From Glossina fuscipes (taxonomy: Eukaryota; Arthropoda; Insecta; Diptera; Glossinidae), in the NCBI RefSeq assembly GCF_014805625.2, contig NW_023998417.1, positions 8,120,680 to 8,184,679 on the forward strand: DNA of 64,000 bases, given 5' to 3'. Under the pieces are notes generated by a model. It was given only the letters and a program-made list of their open reading frames with translations. It was not told the origin of the DNA and searched no databases. Both the position numbers and the translations under genes were made by a program. Below, piece by piece: positions 36,389 to 48,433 of this stretch. The first letter of the stretch is position 1; every line of letters starts with the position of its first letter.

Positions 36389-38202
36389 TCCCAAAATTTT
36401 TGTTTTTCTCTCTATATTGACGTATGAATCGAGAACAATTCGAAAATTTTTTTCTTAAGTTTTGAAGGTTTCAAAATTTTAATTTTTTTTTTTTTCTTTT
36501 AAATAATCATGTTGTATTTATATATTAGCTTACGCTTTGTTATGTGCATGCATCAATAAGTAATGCTTTGAACTTTTTAAATTTTTTTTTCATTTTATTC
36601 GATCTTATCATTATCATTGAATATGAAAAGCTTCACATATTTCTAGGTTATTAACAGTGATTTATGATTGTAGCATTCTGAAGGTAATTGAAATCTATAA
36701 ACAAAAAGTACAAATTTAACATTTATTGCGCGTACATAGACATATATTACATATGACGAGAGAAGCAAAAAACAAAAAAAAAAAAAAAAAACAAAACAAA
36801 ACAAAAAAGCAAAAAAAAAAAAAGGAGAACATTGCGCATATTTATGTAGATAACGTTCGGTTTTTTTTGTTTGTTTTAATAAAGCCGCCTTAAAAAACAA
36901 GAATTGATATAAAACGAATGCAATTATTGTAAATTGCAAACAAAAAACGAAAATATTATACATAGGCACACATGCGCGCCTGCATTGATGCATGCATTGA
37001 TGCATGCATGCATGCATACATACATCGGAACTCAGTGAATATACAAAGACTAACAAAAGATTTTCTTTAGTTGAGAAGACATAGATTAAAACATGATTAA
37101 CGACATTTGTCATCGATGATCATGGCATTTGATTTTCAAGTGCAAAAAAATGAATTCTTAAACAAAAAAAAAAAATATATATATATATATAAGAAAATGG
37201 AAAAACAACAACAACAAAAAATCAACATTCATCTTCGAACGTATCTTCGATAGACACTATCGACTAAAGGCAATAAAATGAAAATTTGCCTCCTCTTCTC
37301 ATTTGCCAGGTCAAAGGAAGAAAGGAAGGAAGAAACGCACATGAAATTTGTCAATTTGGCTTTTCCTTGGCATTATAAACGATTGTCAATTGGAATAGAA
37401 ATTCCCTTCGAGCTCGTTCATGTTGTAGGCAGTACAAGCATAGCTTAATGCAAGAATTCTAATCGGGAAAGAAGAAACGAATCAAAAGCCTACGCCTATG
37501 TTGACTTTTCATTTCGTTTTTACCGAAAAGTATATAGATATGTATGCTTCTGTGTATGCTCTGTGTATGAATGGAATGAGAAATTTAATATATTTTCGTT
37601 TGTGTATAGGGTAAAAAGCGTACCATCACGTATATATATATATATATATATAGATATACGATTGATTGTTTAAAAAAATATTCAATAAATCAGAATTGAG
37701 TTTAGATGATGGATTTTGAACGAGAAAAACTAACTTGAATTGCTTTGTCATGTCATGGATGTGAATCGAAACCATTTCAATAGATTGAGATTGAAATTAT
37801 TGCTATTCATGGATTTTTAATTTAACTTTTAATGTAATTCATGATTTTTTTTTTTTGTTTATTTATTTATTTATTTTTTTTTTTTGATGTATATGTATGC
37901 TACTTTACATACATATGAGCATAGATGCACATTAAACTGAAGACATTTACAAGAGCCTCATTATGATCCAAATCATTACGATTATGATCAATGAACACAC
38001 AATCATCATCATTATTATTATTATTATTATTATTATAATGCTGAGGAATACTCATCAACAAAACTATGTATGTACGTTACGTCAAGCATCAAGCGTCAAC
38101 ATCAAATCAACGAATAAAAGTCATTGATGTATTATTTCTTATAAACAACAAAAGAAGAATCACTACCACCAATGATGATAGTCATCAAGAGGAAACATTG
38201 CA

Positions 38203-38233
<31 letters not shown>

Positions 38234-38470
38234 TATAAGCAAGAGAGATGTTAGAAGTGATCGAATAAATTGAAGTAAAAGCCTGTTTGTTCGTTATATG
38301 TACGTTAACTTTTCTTTCTCTTACGATTTCCTGGGCATCGAAAGAAAGAAAAATAATAGTAAAAAAAAAAAAAAAAATCCAGCCATTGTTTCTAAATTCT
38401 GTATACATATACAATTGCAAACACAATCATATATACACGCGCGCATATATACACACATACATAATGCATT

Positions 38471-38502
<32 letters not shown>

Positions 38503-38591
38503 AACAGCATCCGTTGTTAAATGTGGCCTTTATACGATTAGTTGCACATACGCCTTTTGCTGCAAACATACATACATACATACATACATGC

Positions 38592-38628
<37 letters not shown>

Positions 38629-39595
38629 CCTAGATAACATATACACGTAGATTTACTTATTCTTACTGATGTTATTGCTGTGATTATTGTTGTTGTTGCT
38701 GCTATTGCTTAGATGCTTTACTTTAAAGACAATTGAAACTCTCCCTGTTCAGCCTGCCGTACAATGTTTAACTTTAGGTTTATCTTGATTTCGTTTCGCT
38801 AAAATCGGGTTTTTCCTTTTTTTTTATTTTTTTATTTTTTTTTTATTTTTCGTCATTGTTGCTGTTATTGTTACAGTATTTTTTTTGTTTTTTTTTTTTA
38901 GTCTTAATGGAGAGATTTTGTTATTGTGGTAGGTCCTGTCGTTTATTACAGTCATGTCAATCTAGTGAAATGTTAGCTTCATTACAAGACATTTCAATAT
39001 TGTTGTTAGCGTTTGTTGTCGTTGGTTGTTTAAATATCACATCATCAACGTAGCACGAATTTTCGAGTTTTATATAAAGTGTTTTTCTCTCCCTTTTTTC
39101 TTTTTTTTTTTTTGTTAGTGTTTTATTATGCGATTTATTTATATTAACATTTTATTATAGTCTTTGGCAATATACAACAATTGTAATGTTAGATCATGAA
39201 TTTCGTGAATCTCAGGCGTCACTTTAAGTCGGTCAACAGTTTTCTTTCAATTTTTTTACTAAAAACAAAAAAAAAAAAAGTCGAAAAGTTGAAGAGTAAT
39301 ATTTTAATCAATCATTATAACATAAACTACCAAAATTCGTTCAAGTTTACATTTTCGACAAAATGATTCTTATAACACACATCAATCAATAATTGCTGGG
39401 ATTGACACATCGTCTCGAGTATAAAATGCATATCGTTTCCAGAAGCTTATCAAACTTTCATTTTAATTACATGCTTGTTTATGCGTTACAGTGTATGGAA
39501 AAAATCTGCATTTTATGCGTAGATATAAAATATATTTTTTGAAGCAAAAATATATCGTCCAAGCTTAGCAAGCAACTTTCAAAAATATTATCGCA
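36389..39595. other. Non-coding stretch dense in microsatellites and homopolymers
   Basis: Contains A-rich runs at 36770-36825, an ATGC-type repeat at 36980-37025, TA runs at 37167-37190, 37630-37652, 38200-38237, 38474-38502 and 38585-38630, and an ATT triplet run at 38009-38036. It also holds an ACAT run at about 38568-38590 and T-rich blocks at 38815-38850 and 39090-39115. The only frame I would note is a 56-codon ATG frame at 37278-37448. No gene recognised. Confidence 0.5.
36978..37025. repeat. (ATGC)n-type microsatellite
   Basis: Imperfect TGCATTGATGCATGCA units followed by CATGCATACATACAT; self-complementary, so it could form hairpins. Confidence 0.9.
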
Positions 39596-39599
39596 TCTA

Positions 39600-40130
39600 T
39601 TCTTCGTCCAAAAGAGAAATTTTTCAATGCTAGGAGCGCTGATGATGCTGAGTGCAGTGAACGCCAAAGAAACATGACTATTACGGCAGACACTAAAAAA
39701 AATATCATAAAAATTATTTACGATAATCGAAAGCTGAAGCTGCAAAAAGTAACTGATATTGTGAAGACATGGGTGTATAAGAATGTATATTCATTACCTA
39801 GTCACTGAAAATTTGGGACGTGAGAAAACTGTTTCCCAAGTGGGTACCGTGCTTAACCGTAGTGAGATAAATGCACAACTCTCTAAGTCGGTGGGTAGTG
39901 TACAAAGTCAAAAGTGAATCGAAGTCGAATATTTACCTTACTCACGTTCCGGCGAAGGGATTCCCTGACCTGGAAACTGAAGCATGTCTTGAGAGTTTCG
40001 AAAAAACGTTGTAGCAACGTAAGACAAATTGTATTGCTCTTGAAGGTGACTGTGTATTAAAAACTAACATCGAATTTTTTAGAAACAGGAGTTTTTTTGA
40101 TGAAAAAAATGTGTTATACAGAAAATAAGT
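39600..40130 (+). mobile_element. Mariner transposon deletion derivative
   Basis: Broken frames match the two ends of mariner transposase while the middle is missing. The N-terminal part reads ARSADDAECSERQ, then IIKIIYDNRKLKLQKVTDIV, then after a frameshift HYLVTENLGREKTVSQVGTV; this fits the mariner helix-turn-helix region and the start of the linker. The C-terminal part reads DLETEACLESFEKTL and NCIALEGD, the usual end of mariner transposases. The catalytic core lying between these in intact elements is absent. Multiple stops and shifts show it is long dead. Terminal inverted repeats were not located, so the ends are approximate. Confidence 0.72.
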
Positions 40131-43111
40131 CAGACTGACAGAGGTACAGCTCTTAAAGGTAAAAGTGTTGAAGAATAACTTTAAATTTGAAAAAAATATA
40201 TATATATATAAATTTTTCTTATTTTATCCCGGGAATTATTGAATCGATGTTTTACGTTTACAAATTGAAAAGTAAACTAATAAAAAGTGAAACCAGCATG
40301 ACCCTGAATGCAAACTGAATTAAACTCCCAAAATTTTTAATTGATTACGATTTTTGTAAGCTTACATCCCCTAATACCCCTATAATATTGTAAAAAGTCT
40401 TCACGTTTTGGTTTATATAATGTGTGAAAAAAGAAATTTATCAATATTCACGTTTGGTTGTTACCGCCGCCTCGTCTTTTCCATGAATTTCTCACAAATT
40501 GTATTCGGTTAGCTCAAGGGCGATTTGAAGTAATCACACACTACGTTGCTACCAAAATATCGGGATTAATTATAAATCAGTTTTATTGTTTGTTATGTTG
40601 TATTGTTGTATAGTTTTTTTCTAGTTTTTTTTGCTTTTGTTTTTCGCTTTGTTTTGTTTTTTTTTTTCTGTTCATTGATATGTAGACCTCCCAATGAAAA
40701 AACCAAAGTTTTCTTAATCAGCTTAACAACATGTGGTCAAGCATTTTTATGCCGGAAAATCTCTTTTTTGTGTCTCATTGTTTACTGTGAACTCTTAGAC
40801 AAATTGTTGTTTATATTGTGCGCTATTGATTGTTATTGTAGTTTGCATAATGTTATATCGCGATTCAGATAAGCACAAAGCTTTACTTTATGGAGACATG
40901 ATTTCTCGTTTACACTACTGATATTGAGGTACATGGCTGGCTTATCGTTAACGTTTGCGGAAATTATTCTTTTGCTGCCTTCGAGACGGAATCTCATAAG
41001 GCAGAAAAATCTCACTTGGTATTTTCATTTTCGTTTTACTATTTTACGCTAAAAATTCCAAAATTATTTTTTTCATAGCGTTTTGGATTAGTTATGCTCC
41101 CTACAAGCTTTATTTAGTATTCATGGCTTAAGCGCTCACTGTTTCCTTAATTGTTGTTAGCCGGGTTAGGTTTATTTAGAACTTTTGTAGCAGAATGGAA
41201 AATTTCTGCACGGCTTCATAGTTTTATCTATATTCGGTTCGGATTTTATTTCGTTACTGCAATATTACCAAATTTTTTGATAAAATTTTATTAGAGTAAA
41301 GCATTCTTGTGAACGTAAACCTTTTTTTTTGTAACTTTGCCTGGTATGTTTGCATTGTGGCTTCAGCCTCATTCGTCTATTTTCTTGTTCTTTGTTGGCG
41401 CCCCCTTGAGCTGCTACTAATTAACACGGAAGTCGAAATCGCGACTATTCTTTATACTCTCATTATGGGAGTTTACAAGCTTTGCTCTTTCGTTTGTAGT
41501 ATGTAGCAAACAGTTATCCCGTAACGTGACGCAGCCGTTTCTTACCACATCCTTCTTTCGTCTTAGGCATGCAATATTTCAATGAGAAAATAGCTGAAAC
41601 AGCTTTAAACGCAACCGCGATAGAGGAAAGATACAACTTATAGCCTAAGCGAGAAGTTGATCTTGAATCTGAACGACAAAAAATGAAATTTTATGCAGCC
41701 ATACCTGATTGCCAAACGATCTTTTAAATGGATTTTAAGTGCGATGTACAAATATTCGTTACAGGTACCATTTTGTACGGCTTTGATATGAACATAGAAT
41801 TCATACCTTTAGCGTTTTAAAAAAAGCATTATCCGGGTAAATCTGTTGCAGATAATTTTATTTTTGTTAGTGTTACCATTTCATTATAGGATATACGCTG
41901 AAGTTAACAAAACCCTAAGAGCTTCTGCGTCAGTCAATCTCCGTTTATCTGGCCTTACTCTCGCTTACCTGCCTTTAGCTTTCTGAAACTTTGAAAAACT
42001 GCGAGGGAAAATCTTACAACAACACACAAAACAATGATGATCTATAGGAAATATTAAGGTAAAACTTTGCGTAGAAATAGTTAAGTTTCAATTTCAAAAT
42101 TTTCATTATTTCGTCCTTGCTTCCTTATTCTTCGTTTCAATTAATTGAATTAGGGAATATCTCAATCCGAATATATAATGCAATCATTATATGGACAAAG
42201 TATGTGAAGACAATAATTTAACATATTTGATCACATGTTTCTATACATATTTTTCATTTTGTAATTTCGAATATATGTTTTTTTTTTTTTTTACTATTCT
42301 CTCATATTTACTTTATGTCCATGTGTCTAGAATACGATTTTAAAAGAAATTTAATCAATTGTTTTTTAGAAAACTTGTAGTTGGTTGCAGTTAGAATTTA
42401 ATTTGAAATTACAACCTCTACATAATTAGAAATTGTACGTGATTTAATTTTTAAGTTTGCTATTGCTATCATACCGGACGGTAACAAGATGATTTTAAAG
42501 TGAACACTTTAAAAGAGCAGACGCGAAAGATACCACAAGTGTCTATGTAATTTAATTTCTTTTTATAAATAAAAAAAAAAAAGCACAAAAAGCGAGATCT
42601 GCTCATTAAAATAATCAATTGTGCGTACATCGGAATGCATAACAAATTATATTTAAACGAATAAACCAACGAAAAATAGCATAAAGAACCAGCCACCTCT
42701 ATAATGTTGACGTTCGTTCAGTATGTATGATATTTTGTTAGTTAGTTTGCAATCATCGATAGCGATCGAAAAAGAATCAAAACCGTGGTCAATAGATAGC
42801 ATTAGTTGTAGAGAAGGATGAAAGCAAAAAAAAAAAATATATATATATATAAATAAATAGAAAAATTGTACTCGCTTTAAGTCGAATCTTGGATAAGCAA
42901 CTTCGTTGGCAAACAGATAAAATTAGTTAAGTTTTAATTACGAGGGTGGTAATACATCAATTGGCATTACATTGGCATATGATCTCAATATATATATTTT
43001 TATTAAATTAAATAGACGGACGATATTTTCTTTCGATTGCCAGTTATTAGGAACAAGGACAACATTTAAGTTATTTTTTTTAGCTTTTTGCAATTTTTTT
43101 TTAATAATACT
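40131..43111. other. Non-coding AT-rich stretch
   Basis: No gene or known element recognised. Holds T-rich runs around 40615-40670 and 42278-42293, an A-run plus TA microsatellite at about 42828-42852, and scattered short frames (40603-40872, 41309-41506) dominated by Phe, Leu and Cys from T-rich sequence, which I do not consider genes. Confidence 0.5.
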
Positions 43112-43447
43112 AGAAGTAAGTAAGATTTGAAGAGGTGAGGTAAGAAAAGTATGTCCCAAGTTGCAATTGTATAAATTATTCTTTACACAAACGAGATATT
43201 GAAAAGGACGCCCAGACAGCCATAGAAGTAAGTAAGATTTGAAGAGGTGAGGTAAGAAAAGTATGTCCCAAGTTGCAATTGTATAAATTATTCTTTACAC
43301 AAACGAGATATTGAACAGGACGCCCAGATAGACAAAGAAGTAAGTAAGGTTTGAAGAGGTCAGGTAAAAAAAGTATGTGCCAAGTTGCTATTTTATAAAT
43401 TATTCTTTACAAAAAAGAGGTATTGAATAGGACGTACAGACGGACAT
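43112..43447 (+). repeat. Tandem repeat, three units of 112 bp
   Basis: Units start with AGAAGTAAGTAAG at 43112, 43224 and 43336, an exact period of 112 bp. Units 1 and 2 differ at only a few positions; unit 3 is more diverged (for example GGTATTGAATAGGACGTACA in place of AGATATTGAACAGGACGCCC). The array stops just before the retrotransposon tail at 43466. Confidence 0.97.
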
Positions 43448-43465
43448 AACACGTCAGTTACAGGC

Positions 43466-43640
43466 ACTACGGAGGAGCGAATTACGCTTGATCAGCGGCT
43501 TCTCTCAGGGCCATAACTCTCTCAGATATCACTTGAAAAACATAAGTATCTATTGCATCAATCTATGCCGATTCCGCGAAGGGGCAGCCGAAACCTCTTA
43601 TCATATCTTTTGTAAAGGCCTGGCCTTCTACAGAATCAAA
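43466..43640 (+). mobile_element. Non-LTR retrotransposon tail, LOA/R1-like
   Basis: A continuous frame reads RRSELRLISGFSQGHNSLRY then HLKNISI..INLCRF and AAETSYHIFCKGLAFYRIK before a stop at about 43639. The order (end of the RNase H domain with the GHN/GH..L.YHL segment, then a Cys..Cys..His..Cys cluster) is the C-terminus of ORF2 in LOA-, R1- and I-type retrotransposons. One Cys of the cluster appears lost (CRFRE where CRFCE-like is usual). Only the tail is present, consistent with 5' truncation followed by decay. The 112-bp repeats immediately upstream could belong to the same element or be independent. Confidence 0.7.
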
Positions 43641-46600
43641 TAACGAATGTTTCGAATTTCTCCGAATTTACTAAGTGATTAGTTATAAAGTAGTGAAATA
43701 AAATTATAAATATAAGGTAACTACGTTGAGAATTTCTGAACCTTACATACGAAAAGGTGTAGCGACCGCCATCAGCATTGCTGGAAATAACTTTGATTCG
43801 AAAGGATCTGTGTTTTTCTTAGCACGAATCTGCGGTGTCTTTGAAACTTTGTTGTAGATTTTTGATGGGAAAAAATATAAAAAATTTTAACGAATATTTT
43901 TTACTTTTCTCTTATGATGTAAACACCTGTAGGTTTATTTGCTAAAAAAATTCGCTTAATCAGATCGAAAATCAGATTTCTATATCAATTTTCAGACCTG
44001 AGCGGACATAGGGGCGGAAATGTTTTTTAAACCTTAAAATCATACTTTCATATCGTTTTGCAAATAATAATATAAACGCTACAATGCATTATAATTATAA
44101 TTTACTACGTCAAAGCACTTCGAGGAAATAAAAAGAAGTTATTCAATACGTGAACAAGTCGACAGACGCGTTGAATTGCTATCAAATCATATAGAGTAGC
44201 TTGGAAGCAAACTTTTTATTATCGTTAATCTGGCTCATGAAGTAAATTACATTTAGATTAGAAAATTCGTTATGGCACAGAGATGCAAAAAAATTTATCG
44301 AAATATGCCTTTATATATAGTAAGACGTTTGTCGGTTTGTGAATAGTTTTCAAGACGATAAGAATTTTAATATACAATTGTTGTTGGTTTTGATCGTCAT
44401 TATATTAATTAAGCATGAAATTAAAGCAATGCCTTTTTTTTTTGCTCTTCAATTCTCAAGCGAAATAGTAGAGAACATAAATAAGAAAACAAAAGACTTA
44501 AGCAAAAAACCTGTTAAATGAGATTTAGCAAAGAACAACTGTAAAGTTCATTTTTTTATTTAATATTTTTCTTTTTATTATTATTGCTTCTTTAGTGCAA
44601 AACAATTGTTTTTAAGGCTAAAGGCCGATTAAGTAGGCAAGGAATGATATTTAAATTTTTGTTATTAAAATAACACACACATATATATATATGTATATGT
44701 ATACATATATATAGTATGTACATTCATTAGCAAATGCGTTAAAATACAGTAACGCCTTTCGTAATCAAGCAAAAAGAAAAATGAAATTGATGTGAGTGAA
44801 TTCTCATCAGTGATTTTTTTGGTGGCAAATTCAAGAAAATGTAATTAATTTTAATTGTACTTAAAACCGGGCATATACAAATACATGATGCCTCTTAATA
44901 TAGGGGCACGCAGCACCCAAATGTCTACTTTTCTTTTTCTTCATCTATATATATACATATATAAAAATCAAACAGTAGTTGATGCAGGAGCCATATTACT
45001 ATATATATATATATATACGCCTGCATTTATATATATGTATGTATGCATACGCGCATTTATATATATATATACGAACGTACGTACATACGAAAAGCATTTG
45101 AAGAGCCTGAACGGCAAAAGAAATTATAGATGCCCCTGATTAAGTTGATAGCCTGAGGTCGCGTGTTATTTGTCAATAAATTTCCTATGTTTACATTAAT
45201 GCGGTGTGAGTTCTTTTCTTTTGTATTTGTATTATTTTTCTTAACGTTTGGTTGGTTGCTTGGTATAGTTGGTTATTTGATGCAACGGCCAAATGTCGCA
45301 TTACAAACAACAAATAACGAATGGCAGTCAAATAAAATATAAATGAAAAGAAAAAGATAAAAAACATTAAGAAAAAATCCAAACCTGGAAGCCATGAATT
45401 CTTTTTGGTTTTTATGAAATTTGAGTAACACAAGTATTATAAAAAAAGAAAAAAAAAAAAATAAATAAAAAAAAAGCGAGAGAAAAGGTAGCGGTAACCG
45501 TAATCATACACATACATATATATACGTATATGTCTAGTATGTAAGTAGCGAACAGTTAACGTTTTTCTTATTTATTTATTTTTTTTTTTTTTTCCCAACA
45601 AGTATGATTTAGAAACAGCAGTAGTTGCAGTTTTAGTACGAGCAGGAAAAACTGAAGAAAAAAAAAAAAAGAAAAAGAAAGAAAATAAAAAGCATAATAA
45701 TATCAAAAACAACGACAAAAAAAAGCAACAACAAGACCAACTTATAGATAGGGGCAACATTTTGACATGCATGCACTCCCATCTACATAGTAGTCTTCAT
45801 TATGGGCGTGTGGCAATCGATGGTTTTCAACGGAGTACTAATAACAACCGTTTGCCAATTTGATGGCACCACCACACTATATACTGTACTGTATGTACAT
45901 ACGTATGTATGTAGATAGGTAGGAAAGTGTGTATTTATGGTTAGATGCGATGTCACGATGCACTACAGTAGTACATAAAATAAAAAAACTGCCTTTTTGC
46001 AGTTTGCACATATGCGCAGATATGCCTATAATATGGCTACTGCCGTCACACATTACTATACGAATAGCAATTTATTAAAATTACGAATGCATCGCGAATG
46101 AAAGATAATTTTTATACCTCTTCCCAAAGGACGTGGATAAATTGACTTTACCATTATGTATGTAACACATGCAAATGGAAATCAGTGACATCGTCTTTTC
46201 GACTAAAATGAACTTTTCAAACATGTTAAGCAAATCTACTTGAAAAATTATCTATTGTCCGTGGATCATCTACGCATCTACGCATGAATCGATTTTCTTG
46301 ACTCATTTATTATTTCAAATCGATTTATCGAAATAAAAAAATTTGCTCCTATATAAAACTCAATGCTGTGACACGGTTCAAAAGAAAAATCTTATAGAAC
46401 TATTCTAGGTGATGGGCATCTAGAATTCGCTCCGAGGTGAGTATAGCTTTCTTGCTTGTTTTTCTTTCTCGGTCTCTTAAGTTTTTATTACTATTACGGA
46501 AAATTCAACTCACAGCAGCAGTGACTTGGAGAGTTATTATATCGAAGTGCATACGTCAAACGCAAGCGTACACATAAATATGTATATAACTGCAGGGTAA

Positions 46601-47145
46601 CCTTACCTATTTATTTTTTATTTATTTATTTTTTTATTTTTATTTTTTTTTTTGGGTTTTTGTGCTTTTTATACTTTTGAAATCTTTTTCTATAACGTTT
46701 CAATGGCCTGCTTTGTTAACGTTTACGATTTTTTTTGTTTTTCCTTCTTGTTTATTTCTACCCACCACAGGGAACATGGCAGATTTGCCAAACGTTTGTA
46801 ACGAATGGAGATGTGTATTCGGAGATCTCAGCAAAAACGTCGCAGCAAGAGTTGAGACGATTTAGATATATTTATCTGTTTATATGTTGGTCATAACTTT
46901 GCCTGTAAGAAAAAACATAGTCTCAACGCTTTTCTATGCACTTTCATCAGGTTTCATCAATGAAGCTAGTTCATGGGTCAACTTTCAATTCCAAACAAAC
47001 TGATCATTTCTACTTTTTCAAGCTTCACGTAGAATCCAAAAGTTCTGCTTAAGAATGTCAATTAAGGTCCAAAACCAACTAATTCAAGCGAAGGATTCAC
47101 TCGCAATTGAAAAAAATCATTTGAAAATGTGGACTAACAATCTCT
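43641..47145. other. Non-coding AT-rich stretch
   Basis: Contains TA/TATG/TACA microsatellites (about 44676-44712, 44945-45085), A/T homopolymers (45440-45475, 45570-45595, 45655-45675) and T-rich runs before 46660. A possible exon at 46771-46893 is listed separately. Nothing else recognised. Confidence 0.5.
46771..46893 (+). CDS. Possible isolated exon, unrecognised
   Basis: After a strong-looking acceptor (pyrimidine-rich, CCACCACAG at 46762-46770) the sequence is locally GC-richer. One frame reads GTWQICQTFVTNGDVYSEIS and stays open to a TAA at 46894-46896; another contains an ATG at 46776 and gives a 30-codon frame ending at TAG. I cannot find a partner exon and do not recognise the protein. 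Confidence 0.15.
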
Positions 47146-47154
47146 ATCTATCTA

Positions 47155-47205
<51 letters not shown>

Positions 47206-47215
47206 NNNNNNNNNN

Positions 47216-47275
<60 letters not shown>

Positions 47276-47300
47276 TGTCTCTCTGTCTCTCTCTCTTTCT
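47146..47300. repeat. (CTAT)n then long (CT)n microsatellite containing the assembly gap
   Basis: A few CTAT units lead into pure CT, interrupted by 10 N, then CT again with GTCT and TTTC interruptions. The low-complexity Leu/Ser frame across it is not a gene. Confidence 0.97.
47206..47215. other. Assembly gap, 10 N
   Basis: Exactly ten N inside the CT repeat, most likely a placeholder of fixed size rather than a measured length. Confidence 0.98.
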
Positions 47301-47413
47301 ACTCACTCTAATTCCTTACGAACTATTACCGGATTTTACGAACATATGAAAATGATAATGCGTACAAGTTAGTGATGGGTGTTAAAATGTTCGGTTTAAG
47401 TCAAGTAGAAGTT

Positions 47414-47451
<38 letters not shown>

Positions 47452-48178
47452 TAATGTATGATTTTGCGAACCGTTAGCTCAATATCTTCCTTTTTTCCAC
47501 AAAAATTTATGCGGGTCAATTATCATTCGTATGATTTTCAAAATATATGTATGCATGAATGCATGCATGCATACGTGTATGTGTTTATGTATGTATGTAA
47601 TATGCTAATATACATGAATGTTTGCGCGCATACATTCATATCATTTCATAATTAATTGAATAAAAGTCTTGATCAGATTTGGTGGTGTTTGCCTTCACTG
47701 CATGTATAATAGATGGGAGAGGTTTATTACTACACTTTTTTTCAATTGTTGTTACTCTACCGAAAGTTGTATTTTTTATTATATGAAATAATGAAATCTA
47801 TATATGCTGCCAATATATATCAAATCATATTATTAGGTGTGAACTTTGTTAGGATTATATACCGTTGGATTTTTACTTCTATAGTGAAAAGAAAAATTAA
47901 TTTGAAGGAGTGGTATATAAATAACTACGTAGTTAGTGGTTACTATTAGAAATGATATACAGTGAGACGATATTTTTATTTTAAGTGAAGGCCTTTCGAA
48001 TTAGTCTACAAAGATTTCGTTCAATTAATTTTAAAAGACTTTATCAAGCATCTTTGGGAAGAGTTTCATTATAACAATAAACACAGACGGAGTCAACTTT
48101 TAATTTTGACGGGCACTTCATTTTCGAAAAACTAGAGGGTAAAGAAAATATTTTCACAATATGTACATTAGACCATGA
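47301..48178. other. Non-coding stretch with a poly(T) tract
   Basis: A run of about 31 T lies at 47418-47449 and an ATGC/TATG microsatellite at about 47550-47600. Between 47980 and 48150 there is vague similarity to the dispersed repeats of the left half (ACAGACGGAGTCAACTTTTA). No gene recognised. Confidence 0.45.
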
Positions 48179-48433
48179 TGTGCGTCAGAGTCTCAAAGTG
48201 AGAAAGAAACCTCGTATCTTGAACACGAAGAATCCAATCGAGAAGAAAATCTGGGACAGAGATACGTTGCGGAGCTGTGTGCCGAATTTGAAAATGATCC
48301 AAGCCGGGCAAAGGACACGTCAGTGCAGTGTTTCTTTCTTGCTACTGATAAACTACAACACACACAGCGTATCAATTTCCATTTTTATTCCGAAAATAGG
48401 AAAAATCAGCCGCATGTACCCGATATCGTAGAC
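48179..48433 (+). CDS. Unrecognised 85-codon open frame without ATG, possible exon or element fragment
   Basis: Open between a TGA at 48176 and a TAG at 48434, with no ATG, so it would have to be an internal or terminal exon or a fragment. The sequence is hydrophilic and protein-like: SESQSEKETSYLEHEESN, then GQRYVAELCAEFENDPSRAK, then FLATDKLQHTQRINFHFYSE. Local composition is clearly less AT-rich than the surroundings. A CAG lies at 48186-48188, but the stretch before it is not pyrimidine-rich. No family recognised. Confidence 0.25.

Noticed and set aside
47055..47372. 105-codon Leu/Ser frame
   Set aside because: Translation of the CT microsatellite across the N gap.
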